From positions 19,289-83,288 of the forward strand of contig CACJAI010000004.1 in assembly GCA_902591315.1 (NCBI GenBank): a stretch of DNA of 64,000 nucleotides. The letters are read 5' to 3'. The number at the start of each line of letters is the position of its first letter. Position 1 is the stretch's first letter. Below, piece after piece: positions 43,719 to 52,961 of the stretch. The notes under the pieces were generated by a model. It was not told where the DNA came from. It did not search any database and saw only the letters and a program-made list of their open reading frames with translations. Position numbers and translations under genes: made by a program. This DNA comes from an uncultured Alphaproteobacteria bacterium. Lineage in GTDB: Bacteria > Pseudomonadota > Alphaproteobacteria > HIMB59.

Positions 43719-44159
43719 CTACCAAGACCCATTATTTTGCATACTGGCCCAAGGCTCTTTTATTTCAAGGCTCTCACCTTTTTGAAGTAACTCTATTGAT
43801 ATGCCGTCTGGTGATTTTATGAATGCCATATATCCATCTCTAGGAGGCCTGTTTATCACAACATCCTTTTTAATCAGATTTTCACAAACTTGATAAATAT
43901 TATCTACTCTAAAAGCTAGATGACCAAAATTTCTGCCACCTTTGTATTCTTCTTTGTCCCAATTGTAAGTTAATTCTAAAAGAGGTTTCTTTTTACTATC
44001 AGCAGTGTCTTTATCATCAGGAGCACAAAGAAAAATTAGAGTAAATCGACCCTTTTCACTCTCTTTTCTCGAGTATTCAATTAGTCCTAATTTATTACAA
44101 TAAAAGTCGAGTGATTGCTCAATATCACTTACTCGAACCATTGTGTGCAAATATTCCAT
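43719..44159 (-). CDS. gloA: Glyoxalase I / VOC-family protein
   Basis: 146 residues. The VOC fold has the metal ligands of lactoylglutathione lyase: the N-terminal YLHTMVRVSDIEQSLDFYCNKLGL, LELTYNWD, FGHLAFRVDNIY and SPDGISIELLQ. Glyoxalase I turns the glutathione hemithioacetal of methylglyoxal into lactoylglutathione. The His and Glu residues (H5, E69-type, H of FGHLAF, E of SIELLQ) fit a Ni/Zn enzyme. The symbol is used by family resemblance. Confidence 0.85.
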   Translation of the reverse strand: MEYLHTMVRVSDIEQSLDFYCNKLGLIEYSRKESEKGRFTLIFLCAPDDKDTADSKKKPLLELTYNWDKEEYKGGRNFGHLAFRVDNIYQVCENLIKKDVVINRPPRDGYMAFIKSPDGISIELLQKGESLEIKEPWASMQNNGSW

Positions 44160-44201
44160 TAAGATTAAATATCAAAAAATTTTAAATCTGTCTAAAAATT
44201 T

Positions 44202-45074
44202 CTAAAATTGCTTATTGCTTCCAAGGACTATTTTTTTTCGAAGGACAGTTTCACGATAAAAAATATATCCGACTGAAAGTAAAATTAATGGGCCTCCTAG
44301 TAGCACCTCTTTCGAGAGAAACTCACCAAAAAAAATATAACCGATGACAAATGCCCAAACAACAGAAGTGAAGTCTAAAGGAGCAAGAACAGAGGCTTCT
44401 GCTAATTGAAAAGATTTTGTAAGACAAAATTGAGCAGTAAACCCTAAAAAACCCGAAGCAATTAGAAAAACTAAGTCTAAATTATTTGGCCATATCCAAT
44501 CATCACTATAGAAAAATAAACTTGAAACTGTTCCAAATAAAGTAAAGGCCCATACCGTTAAAATATTATTATTTGTTATTAATATTTTTTTTAGAATTAT
44601 CACTGCCATTGACAAAAATATACTAGCTAAAAGTGGTAAAACAGAATAGTTGTTTAATAAATTCACGTCCGGTTTCAAAATAATTACTACTCCTATAAAA
44701 CCAATAATAATTGCAATTACCCTCCTATATCCAATTTTTTCACCCAGAAAAAAAATTGATAATATAGATATAAAAAAAACAGATGAAAAACTGATTGTTT
44801 GCATTTCGATCAGCGGAACATATCTAAGAGATATGAAGAAAAGACTCATTGCTGAAATTCCTACAAAACCTCTAAAAAAATGAAGTTTATAATTGTTAAT
44901 AGATGATATTTTTAGATTTAAATAATAAATGACAACTATCAATGGAATAAGAGCAAATAGATTTCTGAAAAAAACTACCTCAAATAATGGTAAGTTGTCG
45001 CCTGTTGCTTTTATACATACACTCATTAAAACAAAAAAAAGGACGGACAAAGACTTGTAGATAAATGCTGACAT
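44202..45074 (-). CDS. EamA/DMT-superfamily inner-membrane transporter
   Basis: 290 residues with about ten hydrophobic helices in two EamA repeats (first repeat roughly 1-135, second 145-280). Features include VVFFRNLFALIPLIV and LRYVPLIEMQTISFSSVFFISILSIFFLGEKI in the first, and ASVLAPLDFTSVVWAFVIGYIFFGEFL in the second. Members export metabolites such as amino acids or riboflavin. Substrate unknown. A short spacer separates it from the glyoxalase gene. Confidence 0.88.
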   Translation of the reverse strand: MSAFIYKSLSVLFFVLMSVCIKATGDNLPLFEVVFFRNLFALIPLIVVIYYLNLKISSINNYKLHFFRGFVGISAMSLFFISLRYVPLIEMQTISFSSVFFISILSIFFLGEKIGYRRVIAIIIGFIGVVIILKPDVNLLNNYSVLPLLASIFLSMAVIILKKILITNNNILTVWAFTLFGTVSSLFFYSDDWIWPNNLDLVFLIASGFLGFTAQFCLTKSFQLAEASVLAPLDFTSVVWAFVIGYIFFGEFLSKEVLLGGPLILLSVGYIFYRETVLRKKIVLGSNKQF

Positions 45075-45102
45075 GTGGTTAATCTAAATATATTAAATAT
45101 GA

Positions 45103-45888
45103 ATGAATTTACTAATAGTTAATGGGTATGACAAAAACGGATGGGGTAAACTAGCTAGATATGGATTACAACCAATATGTGAGTTTTATAGAGACCAATT
45201 AAAAATAATTAATTCAAAAATAAAAACTACATTCATTTATCCTTCTATGAACTTAGATGAAAATTATGATGAAAGTTTCATCAAATCATTTACTGGCATT
45301 GTATGGACAGGTTCAAGTCTTAATATTTATGACAATACAAGAGAAATTAAAAACCAAATTTCTCTCATGAAAAAGTTATCAAAGTTAAAGGTAAATATGT
45401 TTGGTAGTTGTTGGGGTATGCAACTTTTTACTGTTGCAAATGGTGGCACAGTTAAAAAAAATCCTAAAGGTAGAGAAATAGGTATAGCCTATAATATAAG
45501 TATTAATAAATATGGTGCGCATCATCCAATGTATAAAGATAAGCCCTTGATATTTGATGCTTTTGCTTCACATATTGACCATATATCCCAAAAGCCAAAT
45601 AGCTCTCATGTTCTTTCAGACAATCATTACTCAATTCAGTCTCTTGTAAGCAATAAATTTTGGGGTACCCAATATCATCCTGAGTTTAATTTTAAATACA
45701 CAGGACAAATTTTAAATGCAAGAAAAAATATTTTACTCAAAGAAAAACTATTTAGTAAAAATCAAATACAAAGCTTAATTAAAGACTTTAAAAGACCTAA
45801 TATAAAGAGCTATAGTCAATCTTTGTTAAAAGATACGTTAAGACACAAAGAATTAAAAAATTGGCTAAGTTATTTAAGAAAAAATTAA
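45103..45888 (+). CDS. Class I glutamine amidotransferase-like protein
   Basis: 261 residues. The triad is visible as Cys103 (MFGSCWGMQLF), His192 and Glu194 (GTQYHPEF), giving a complete class I GATase site. It is a stand-alone domain related to GMP synthase/PuuD-like hydrolases. Before the Cys lies a GIVWTGSSLNIYD segment as in GMP-synthase-type proteins. It could hydrolyse a gamma-glutamyl compound; the substrate is not evident. A basic, Lys/Arg-rich C-terminal ~55 residues follow. Converges on a LOG-family gene with a 4-base overlap. Confidence 0.82.
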   Translation: MNLLIVNGYDKNGWGKLARYGLQPICEFYRDQLKIINSKIKTTFIYPSMNLDENYDESFIKSFTGIVWTGSSLNIYDNTREIKNQISLMKKLSKLKVNMFGSCWGMQLFTVANGGTVKKNPKGREIGIAYNISINKYGAHHPMYKDKPLIFDAFASHIDHISQKPNSSHVLSDNHYSIQSLVSNKFWGTQYHPEFNFKYTGQILNARKNILLKEKLFSKNQIQSLIKDFKRPNIKSYSQSLLKDTLRHKELKNWLSYLRKN

Positions 45889-46436
45889 TATAATTCTTTA
45901 AATTCTTTTAGATTATTACAAACTGAAAATAAATCTTTAAAGTTCTTATAAGCAAATTTGGAGTTCATTACTTTCTTATATTGATTAATTATATCAGACC
46001 AATAATTATTATAATTAAACAAAATACATTTTTTACCTTTTATAACACCCAATTGAAGAGCGCTGATTACTAAACTAATTTCTTCTATTGTGCCCCCGCC
46101 TCCGGGTAAAGCGATAAAACTATCTGACAGTTGTAGAAACTTTTTTTTTCTTTGCTCCATTGTTTTCGTAACATGAATTTTGTTAATTTTTGTATGAATT
46201 TTCTCACGCTTATCTAGAAAAGATGGGATAATACCAGTTACATGGGCGTTATATTTTAATGCAGTCTTAGCTACAACACCCATTAATCCATTTTCTCCCC
46301 CTCCATAAACAATGTCATAATCATTTTGTGCTAGATATTTTGTAACTGTTATAGCTAAATCTTTAAAATTTTTGTTTGATCCAAACATAGATCCACAAAA
46401 TACAGCAACTTTATGTTTAGAATTTTTTAATTTCAT
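45885..46436 (-). CDS. LOG-family protein (TIGR00730, cytokinin-riboside-monophosphate phosphoribohydrolase-like)
   Basis: 183 residues with the LOG motif PGGGGTIEEI and a preceding YGGGENGLMGVVA loop; N-terminus VAVFCGSMFGSNKNF is typical. LOG enzymes cleave ribose-5-phosphate from nucleotides (cytokinin nucleotides or other 5'-monophosphates). In bacteria the role is usually nucleotide clean-up. Its promoter region is shared with the divergent chorismate mutase gene. Confidence 0.9.
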   Translation of the reverse strand: MKLKNSKHKVAVFCGSMFGSNKNFKDLAITVTKYLAQNDYDIVYGGGENGLMGVVAKTALKYNAHVTGIIPSFLDKREKIHTKINKIHVTKTMEQRKKKFLQLSDSFIALPGGGGTIEEISLVISALQLGVIKGKKCILFNYNNYWSDIINQYKKVMNSKFAYKNFKDLFSVCNNLKEFKELY

Positions 46437-46467
46437 ATAAATTTACTGTACAGCAATATTGAAAAAA

Positions 46468-46758
46468 ATGACTAAAAAAAATAACATTGAAGAGCTTAAA
46501 AAAGTAAGAAAGAAAATTGATAATATTGATAACAAGATTATTGAGCTGATTGGTGATAGATTTAAAGAAATACACAAAGTCACTAAATTAAAGGAAAATA
46601 GAGAAGAAATAATTGATCACGAAAGAATTACTCATATTTTAAAGTCTGTTCAATCAAAAGCAAAAAAAAATAAAATTGACGCTGAAATAATTGTTAGAAT
46701 TTGGCAAATTTTTATCCAAGAAGCTATTAAACTAGAGTCTGCAAAAATAAAAAAATAA
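46468..46758 (+). CDS. Chorismate mutase, AroQ type II
   Basis: 96 residues from ATG 46468; a TTG at 46459 could add three residues, without clear ribosome-binding site for either. The fold is all-helical: ELKKVRKKIDNIDNKIIELIGDRFKEIHKVTKLKE, then ERITHILKSVQSKAKKNKIDAEIIVRIWQIFIQEAIKLES. These match the AroQ active-site Arg/Lys/Glu pattern. It turns chorismate into prephenate for Phe/Tyr synthesis. Converges on the last Mrp operon gene with no gap. Confidence 0.85.
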   Translation: MTKKNNIEELKKVRKKIDNIDNKIIELIGDRFKEIHKVTKLKENREEIIDHERITHILKSVQSKAKKNKIDAEIIVRIWQIFIQEAIKLESAKIKK

Positions 46759-48441
46759 TCACACCAAAACGATAACTAGCATTATAAATAAAATTGATAT
46801 TAGAATTGTGCCTGCAAAACTAGGTGTTGTAACTTTAATGTAGGATAAATTACTAAATTTATAAGATTTACTTAATACTTGTTTAAAAGATAAACCTAAA
46901 TTTTTATATAAACTTTCTGTTAATATACCTATTTTTTTAAATAAGGGTTTACCAATACCAGGTAACATTTTTCTGTAAAACCAATCAGAATTTAAAACAG
47001 TTGATCTAATCTCGGAGGGATAAAGTTTAAATTTAACTAAAAATAAAAATGCAATAATTGCAAAAACTAAAAGTTGTAGCTGACTTATTACATGGTCTAA
47101 AGTATAAGGCTGATAGTCTACTGTGTATGGAAGTATTTGATACAAATATTTTGGGAATACACCTATAGCAATACATAAAAAAGCAGCGATACCCATTGCA
47201 ATGAGCATATTAATTGGAGCCTCTTTAAATTTATTTTTCCTCTCGTGTGCAAAAAAAGCAAAGTAAGGAATCTTTATCCCTGAGTGCTCCAAAACACCTG
47301 CGGAAGCAAAGAATAAAATAAAGTAAATTAAAACCATTCCCATACCTCCAAGCGAGGACATTATCAAAGATTTAGCGACAAATCCGCTGAACAACGGAAA
47401 TGCAGAAATAGACATGGCCCCTATAATGCAAAATATTGTTGTGAATGGCATGTATTTGTAAAGGCCACCTAATTCAGAAGCTTTTGTTGTTCCAGCTCTG
47501 TATAAAACAGCACCCATACTCATAAACAAAAGAGCTTTATAAATTATATGAACGAACGCATGCGCTACCGTTCCATTAAGAGAAAGTTCTGTCCCAATAC
47601 CAATACCAACAACCATAAAGCCTAATTGGTTATTAAGACTAAATGACAAAACTCTTCTTAAATCATTTTCTATGACTGCAAAAAATACAGGAAAAGCTGT
47701 CATTATTGCTCCTATCCAAATCAGTGAGTCAGTGCCTGGAAAAGTTCTAGCTAAAGCATAAATTGCCAATTTTGTTGTAAAAGCAGAAAGTGCCACTGTG
47801 CCAGTAACTGAAGACTCAGGGTAAGAGTCTTGTAGCCAACCATTTAAAAGAGGAAATGCAGCCTTAATTCCAAAAGCAATAAATATAAAAATTCCAAAAT
47901 TTGTTTTTAAATCTAGAACAACTAAATTATGGTTGCCTGTTTGATATAGCATTAAACATGTGCCAATTAAAAGTAATACACCTGAAGAAACTTGAATGAT
48001 CAAATATCTCATAGCTGCATCTTTTGCTGCATTTGTATTTCCAGCAAAAACAATAAAGACTGAAGTAAGAGCTGTTGCTTCCCACCAAATAAATAAACTA
48101 AAAAAATCTCCTGCGTGGAGAGCACCAATAGCAGAGCCTGCATAAGCTAGTGTCGCCATGTGCTCCATTAAATTTTTACTGTGCCAGCTAAAAATTATTA
48201 CAAGTACAGCTGCAATATGAAAAATAATAGCAAATGGAAGAGTTAAACTATCTGATTGATATAATATTAAATTTAAACCAAGTATGTCCCACTCTAAAAA
48301 AGTTCCATAACCATTAAATAAAGATAAAGCTGATAAACCCACCGATAATAACATCGCAGGGTGTCTAAAATATTGAGGAATGGTTGGCAATAAGAATGAA
48401 GTAATTATCATAATTAAACCGGGAATAAAATTACTGATCAT
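46759..48441 (-). CDS. Mrp/Mnh antiporter-like large subunit (third, last in operon)
   Basis: 560 residues with about 14-16 membrane segments of the proton-conducting NuoL/M/N-MrpA/D family. Conserved charged residues in helices: WWEATALTSVFIVFAG, FIAFGIKAAFPLLNGWLQDSYPESSVTGTVALSAFTTKLAIYALAR and AFVHIIYKALLFMSMGAVLYRAG. It has an extra C-terminal stretch of about 80 residues (FRKMLPG..., final hydrophobic helix). It is the end of the Mrp operon and likely one of the ion-translocating subunits of the multi-subunit Na+/H+ antiporter. Confidence 0.87.
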   Translation of the reverse strand: MISNFIPGLIMIITSFLLPTIPQYFRHPAMLLSVGLSALSLFNGYGTFLEWDILGLNLILYQSDSLTLPFAIIFHIAAVLVIIFSWHSKNLMEHMATLAYAGSAIGALHAGDFFSLFIWWEATALTSVFIVFAGNTNAAKDAAMRYLIIQVSSGVLLLIGTCLMLYQTGNHNLVVLDLKTNFGIFIFIAFGIKAAFPLLNGWLQDSYPESSVTGTVALSAFTTKLAIYALARTFPGTDSLIWIGAIMTAFPVFFAVIENDLRRVLSFSLNNQLGFMVVGIGIGTELSLNGTVAHAFVHIIYKALLFMSMGAVLYRAGTTKASELGGLYKYMPFTTIFCIIGAMSISAFPLFSGFVAKSLIMSSLGGMGMVLIYFILFFASAGVLEHSGIKIPYFAFFAHERKNKFKEAPINMLIAMGIAAFLCIAIGVFPKYLYQILPYTVDYQPYTLDHVISQLQLLVFAIIAFLFLVKFKLYPSEIRSTVLNSDWFYRKMLPGIGKPLFKKIGILTESLYKNLGLSFKQVLSKSYKFSNLSYIKVTTPSFAGTILISILFIMLVIVLV

Positions 48442-48664
48442 AATAGTCCTCCTTCCTCATTAAGAATTTCCTCAGCCACTTTCCTAACATGACTATAAAA
48501 ACAAAACTTACAAAACCGAAAAATGCTGGGAAGCCATATATCTCGGCAAAGGAAAAGTATTCATGTCTGTGAAAAGTAAAGTCTAAAAGAATTAAAAGTG
48601 CTCCGATTATAAGTATGTACTTTGTGAAGCTTTTACCCATACTCTTTAAATCATTTTTTTTCAT
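48431..48664 (-). CDS. Small membrane protein inside the Mrp operon
   Basis: 77 residues with two membrane helices (about 12-28, YILIIGALLILLDFTFH, and about 40-60, PAFFGFVSFVFIVMLGKWL) and a charged ending LRKFLMRKEDYYDQ. The sequence HRHEYFSFAEIYGFPAFFG lies between the helices. It sits with an 11-base overlap to the last large subunit and no gap to the previous one. Not one of the seven standard Mrp subunits that I recognise. Its place suggests an accessory subunit. Confidence 0.75.
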   Translation of the reverse strand: MKKNDLKSMGKSFTKYILIIGALLILLDFTFHRHEYFSFAEIYGFPAFFGFVSFVFIVMLGKWLRKFLMRKEDYYDQ

Positions 48665-50116
48665 TTAATTCACTATTACTCCACTAATATTATTCAAAAA
48701 ATAGTTTGCATAAAAAAAGAAAACTAAACAGCCTAAACCTGTAATTAATGGTGGCCAAACAGTTAAAGGGGCTTTAATTAATTTTATTTCTTTCTTAGAG
48801 TTTTGGGTGAAGCCTATTACTACAGGCTGTAATAGATAATAAATATTTAGCAATGAGGAAATACCTAAGATTATTGCAACGATTATAAATTCTCTCTCAA
48901 TAGAGCCCATGATTAAATAAAATTTACTCCAAGAACCAATAAAGGGAGGAACCCCAATGATAGATAGAGCCCCTAAAGTGTAAGCAAAAAATATTAACGG
49001 TAATTTGTAGCCCATACCTTTTAGGTCACTTACCTTTTTAATATGGGCAGTTACATAAATAGCACCTGCACAGAAGAATAGAGTTATCTTACCTAAAGCA
49101 TGAGTTATAATATGAAAAGATGCCCCTTTTAGAGCTAAAGATGAAGCCAAAGCTGCTCCCAAAATAATATAGGAAAGTTGACTTATAGTAGAATAAGCTA
49201 ATCTCGCTTTTAAGTCATCTTTTGTTATCGCTATGATACTAGAAGCCATTATAGTGAAACATGCTAACCAGACTAACCAGTCAGAGCTTTTTGTTTGAAG
49301 TAAAAAGTCTGGACCAACAATATAAACTACAACCACGAGAAAGCTAAATACACCAGCTTTTACTACAGCAACGGCGTGGAGTAATGCAGAAACTGGAGTT
49401 GGCGCCACCATTGCAGCAGGCAACCAACGATGAATAGGCATAATTGCTGCTTTACCTATACCAAACACAAGCATAGCTATTAGAAAAGATAGGTACTCTG
49501 CTGGGAATTTGTTTATAAGTATTCCCCCATCTTGAAAATCTAAATTCCCTGTTTTAAGCCAAATCCAAAATATAGCTGGTAAGAAAAATATTAAAGAGGT
49601 ACCCACTAAAATCGACAAATAGAGCCTTCCTGCAGATTGCGATTCAGCGTTTTGCTTATGTCCAACTAAAGGGAAAGTTGAAAAAGTTAATATTTCATAA
49701 AAAATAAATAAGACTAGAAGATTTCCAGACCAAGCTATTGCCAATGCAGCATGGATTGCGATTGAATAAAAAATTACAAATCTTGTTTGATTTTTTTCAC
49801 CAGCACCCCTCATATAACCAATAGTGTAGATAGATGCCAGTATCCATAATGAAGATGCCACTAAACTAAAAATAGATCCAAGAGCTGATACTTTAAAAAC
49901 AAAATCTACCCCATCAAAAAGTGTAAAAAAAGTTATTTGATATACCTCATTATTTTGTATTCCATGAAAAATTTTTAAACTGATTACAAAGGTTATGAGA
50001 CCTCCAATTATACCAAAAGAGTCTCTTAAGTTATTATTATATCTACAGACATAAGAAAATAATGCTGCAAAAAGTGGGGTGATAATACCCAGTATAATTA
50101 AAAACGAATTACTCAA
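48665..50116 (-). CDS. Mrp/Mnh antiporter-like large subunit (second)
   Basis: 483 residues, about 14 helices, of the NuoL/M/MrpA-D family. Conserved stretches: FYSIAIHAALAIAWSGNLLVLFIFYEILTFSTFPLVGHKQ, FGIGKAAIMPIHRWLPAAMVAPTPVSALLHAVAVVKAGVFSFL, then AYSTISQLSYIILGAAL. The Glu, Lys and His residues in these helices are those used for proton or sodium transfer. It overlaps the mnhD gene by 4 bases. It may correspond to the missing N-terminal part of MrpA, whose C-terminal part is a separate gene upstream. Confidence 0.87.
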   Translation of the reverse strand: MSNSFLIILGIITPLFAALFSYVCRYNNNLRDSFGIIGGLITFVISLKIFHGIQNNEVYQITFFTLFDGVDFVFKVSALGSIFSLVASSLWILASIYTIGYMRGAGEKNQTRFVIFYSIAIHAALAIAWSGNLLVLFIFYEILTFSTFPLVGHKQNAESQSAGRLYLSILVGTSLIFFLPAIFWIWLKTGNLDFQDGGILINKFPAEYLSFLIAMLVFGIGKAAIMPIHRWLPAAMVAPTPVSALLHAVAVVKAGVFSFLVVVVYIVGPDFLLQTKSSDWLVWLACFTIMASSIIAITKDDLKARLAYSTISQLSYIILGAALASSLALKGASFHIITHALGKITLFFCAGAIYVTAHIKKVSDLKGMGYKLPLIFFAYTLGALSIIGVPPFIGSWSKFYLIMGSIEREFIIVAIILGISSLLNIYYLLQPVVIGFTQNSKKEIKLIKAPLTVWPPLITGLGCLVFFFYANYFLNNISGVIVN

Positions 50117-51609
50117 TTTTGATAACCTGATATTAAATAGTCTGCGGACAAGTTAGAAAATTCAATTATTGGTGTTGAATATATCCCAAAAACAATGATT
50201 GAAATTGTAACTATCCATATTGGTAAATAAATATAGGCATCTTCTTTTTCAGATTTAAATTTAATTTCTGAAAACCACATCTGTTCCACTATTTTCCAGA
50301 AATATACAACAGCTAATGCGGAGCTTACCGCAACTAAAGCGATTGAAAAATACATCTGGTTTGTATAAAGAGCTTGAAATAAATATAATTTTGAAATGAA
50401 GCCATTTGTTAGAGGTAATCCAATTAAAGATAATCCACAAATTAATAAAGCAAATGAAGTTATGGGGTATTTATAGCCAAAACCTTTTAAACTGTTTAGG
50501 GTTACTCGATCCTTATAAAGAATAGCGAAGTAACCAACAGCCATAAATAATCCTCCTTTGATCAAAGCATGATTAAATATATGCACAAAGCCCGAAGCTA
50601 CTCCACTGTGGTCTTTAAGGCTAAAAGCCAGTGTGATGTAACCAATTTGCGCAATTGAGGAAAATGCCAAAAGTTTTTTGATATCATCTTGATAGATGGC
50701 TATTACAGTCCCAATGAATATAGCGAGTAAAGATAGAGGATATAAAACAAAATCTAAAAACAAACTTAAATAGCTCGGATAAATTATGAATACTTCGTAC
50801 AAAAGTCTCACAAAAAAATAAAGAATTGTTTTTGTCGCTAAAGCAGCCAAAAGTGTTGAGACAGCTGATGGAGCATAACTATATGCAGGTGGTAACCAAA
50901 TATGGACAGGAAAAATTGCAGCCTTTACCATAAGACCTATAAGCATGAATGACATACCTGCGAAGATGGCTAACTGACCATCGGAATATTGGGCCAGTTG
51001 AATTACAAGATCATTCATGTTCAACGTACCTGTCATAGCGTAGGCAAAGCCAACCCCAATTACATAAAATGTAGCCCCGATCGCCCCGATAATTAGATAA
51101 TTAAAAGCTGCGAGTAATGCTTTTCTATTTTGTCCTGCACCTAAGGCAATTAAAGAAATAGAAGCTAATGCAGATATTTCTAAAAAGACAAATAAATTGA
51201 AAATATCATTAGTTAAAATAATCCCGTTCAGGCTTCCAACTGCCAATAACCACAAAGAATAGGCCTTTCCAGAGTCCCTATAGTCAATTTCATTCAAGAA
51301 GATTTTTCTTGAGTAAAATGTTGATACCAAAACAAAAATTGAAAATAACAATTGAAGTCCAATATTCACCCCATCTATTTTAAAAGAAATACCCCATGGT
51401 GGTTCCCAATTTCCAAACTCATATATAATTAAACCAGAAACAGAAATTTCTTTAAGAAGATGTAAAGATAAAAATAAATGTAACAACAAAGTGATGATTG
51501 AAATTATCCAAAGCCATATTTTTGACGGCATAAATGCAATAATTGCAGAAATAAGTAGAGGTAAAACTACTACCAATGCAGGAGCATCGTCTAAAAATAT
51601 ATCAAACAT
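50113..51609 (-). CDS. mnhD: Na+/H+ antiporter subunit D (MrpD/MnhD)
   Basis: 498 residues with about 14 helices. Motifs include NDIFNLFVFLEISALASISLIALG (key Glu), FMLIGLMVKAAIFPVHIWLPPAYSYAPSAVSTLLAALATKT (key Lys/His) and DIKKLLAFSSIAQIGYITLAFSL, all in the D-subunit pattern. It starts one base after mnhC's stop and overlaps the next large subunit by 4 bases. With mnhE, F, G, B and C it forms the Mrp complex that exchanges Na+ (or K+) for protons. Confidence 0.92.
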   Translation of the reverse strand: MFDIFLDDAPALVVVLPLLISAIIAFMPSKIWLWIISIITLLLHLFLSLHLLKEISVSGLIIYEFGNWEPPWGISFKIDGVNIGLQLLFSIFVLVSTFYSRKIFLNEIDYRDSGKAYSLWLLAVGSLNGIILTNDIFNLFVFLEISALASISLIALGAGQNRKALLAAFNYLIIGAIGATFYVIGVGFAYAMTGTLNMNDLVIQLAQYSDGQLAIFAGMSFMLIGLMVKAAIFPVHIWLPPAYSYAPSAVSTLLAALATKTILYFFVRLLYEVFIIYPSYLSLFLDFVLYPLSLLAIFIGTVIAIYQDDIKKLLAFSSIAQIGYITLAFSLKDHSGVASGFVHIFNHALIKGGLFMAVGYFAILYKDRVTLNSLKGFGYKYPITSFALLICGLSLIGLPLTNGFISKLYLFQALYTNQMYFSIALVAVSSALAVVYFWKIVEQMWFSEIKFKSEKEDAYIYLPIWIVTISIIVFGIYSTPIIEFSNLSADYLISGYQN

Positions 51610-51972
51610 TTATTTATCTGACTTTAGCTCCAAAGACTCTATTTCTTTTTCTTCAATTGTTTCGTAGTTCTTGTAAATTTGTAATACTAAAGCTAATCCA
51701 AGCGCTGAAGTAGCCACTCCAACGACGATGGCGGTCAGTATTAATACGTGTGGCAATGGATTTGAATAGGCATTTGCCATTTTTGTTAATATAGGGGCGG
51801 TTCCATCTAAAACTTTTGCAAGTGATACAAAAAATACAAAAACTGCAGTTTGAAAAATTGCTAAGCCAACTACTTTTTTTAAATAGTTTTGACTTGTGAT
51901 GATTATAAATAATCCGCCAACCATAAGTAAAATAAAGGCAAAATGGTTCCAAAAATAAATAAAATTACTCAT
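51610..51972 (-). CDS. mnhC: Na+/H+ antiporter subunit C (MrpC/MnhC, NuoK-like)
   Basis: 120 residues from ATG 51972 (MSNFIYFWNHFAFILLMVGG), which gives an 8-base overlap with mnhB; the frame opens to 52011 but the added residues lie inside mnhB and are not family-like. Three membrane helices of the NuoK/MnhC type, with the segment NPLPHVLILTAIVVGVATSALGLALVLQIY diagnostic. An acidic tail follows (EEKEIESLELKSDK). Confidence 0.92.
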   Translation of the reverse strand: MSNFIYFWNHFAFILLMVGGLFIIITSQNYLKKVVGLAIFQTAVFVFFVSLAKVLDGTAPILTKMANAYSNPLPHVLILTAIVVGVATSALGLALVLQIYKNYETIEEKEIESLELKSDK

Positions 51973-52402
51973 TAATTTCCCCAAAGGAAGCAAAAGAGTG
52001 ATACAAAGCAATCATTACAGTTGCAACTGTAATGCCTACTCCTAGCTCAACTAATATAATACCAATATGTTGACCAGTTGATGGGTCTGATGACAAAACA
52101 TTGTAATCTAAATACATCCCATCAAGAAATATTGAAACTATTCCGACACCTGCATATAACAAAACACCTATGCACATTAAATATCGATTGATCATTATTG
52201 GAACTAAAGTTTCTCCTTTTGAAAGCCCAAATATCATTGAATACAATATAAATGCTGCCGCTACTATTACCCCAGCCTGAAATCCACCGCCTGGTCCATA
52301 GTCACCATGAAATTGAACGTAAAGCCCAAATATAATAATCGGTGCAAAAAGAATTTTGCTAACAACGCTTAATACTGGACTAGATGAAATTTTATCTCTC
52401 AT
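51965..52402 (-). CDS. mnhB: Na+/H+ antiporter subunit B (MrpB/MnhB)
   Basis: 145 residues with four membrane helices. The N-terminal half contains the MnhB signature LFAPIIIFGLYVQFHGDYGPGGGFQAGVIVAAAFIL, then GVGIVSIFLDGMYLD and GIILVELGVGITVATVMIALYHSF. It overlaps the preceding gene by 11 bases and the next by 8, so the operon is tightly packed. Confidence 0.94.
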   Translation of the reverse strand: MRDKISSSPVLSVVSKILFAPIIIFGLYVQFHGDYGPGGGFQAGVIVAAAFILYSMIFGLSKGETLVPIMINRYLMCIGVLLYAGVGIVSIFLDGMYLDYNVLSSDPSTGQHIGIILVELGVGITVATVMIALYHSFASFGEINE

Positions 52403-52961
52403 TTTTTTTATTTTTTTTAAAATTAGTTTTACGATTAAGAGTGTTGCTAGTTAATAAAGCAATGACACCTAAGCCTGCGGTAAATATTACTATTGTTTCT
52501 CCCAAAGTATCAAAACCTCTATAACTTGCTAAAATATTAGTAACAACATTAGGTATATGAAAAAAATCTTTACTTTCCTTTAAGTACTCTGGAACTACAT
52601 GAAGATGTATTGGTGCATTAGGATCTCCTAATAAAGGGAGGTTTGCAATTATAATAATCAAAATAAGTGATATCGCTACTGCAAGAATAATGCTCGGAAA
52701 TAAGTTTATTAATTTATTTTTTTTTCCTTCTGGTAATTTCGCAGCAGCCATTACCATTAAAATTGTTGATATACCAGAACCAACTGCAGCTTCAGTAAAT
52801 GCTACATCAACCGCATCTAAATTCACATATATAGCTGAGCATAACAAAGTAAAAGCGCCTGTGAGTGCAACAACACTTATTAATGACGTAGTTTTAAAAA
52901 TAAAAAAGGTTGTTACCAATAGAAGCGAAATTAAGAAAAAATTAATTAATAAAAAGTTCAT
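52392..52961 (-). CDS. MrpA C-terminal-like subunit (MbhD/MbhE domains, DUF4040)
   Basis: 189 residues with about five membrane helices. The first half (ISVVALTGAFTLLCSAIYVNLDAVDVAFTEAAVGSGISTILMV) is the MbhD/DUF4040 domain. The second (VVTNILASYRGFDTLGETIVIFTAGLGVIALL) is the MbhE domain. In standard Mrp these form the C-terminal part of MrpA; here they are a separate gene. It overlaps mnhG by 4 bases and mnhB by 11. Confidence 0.88.
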   Translation of the reverse strand: MNFLLINFFLISLLLVTTFFIFKTTSLISVVALTGAFTLLCSAIYVNLDAVDVAFTEAAVGSGISTILMVMAAAKLPEGKKNKLINLFPSIILAVAISLILIIIIANLPLLGDPNAPIHLHVVPEYLKESKDFFHIPNVVTNILASYRGFDTLGETIVIFTAGLGVIALLTSNTLNRKTNFKKNKKNER

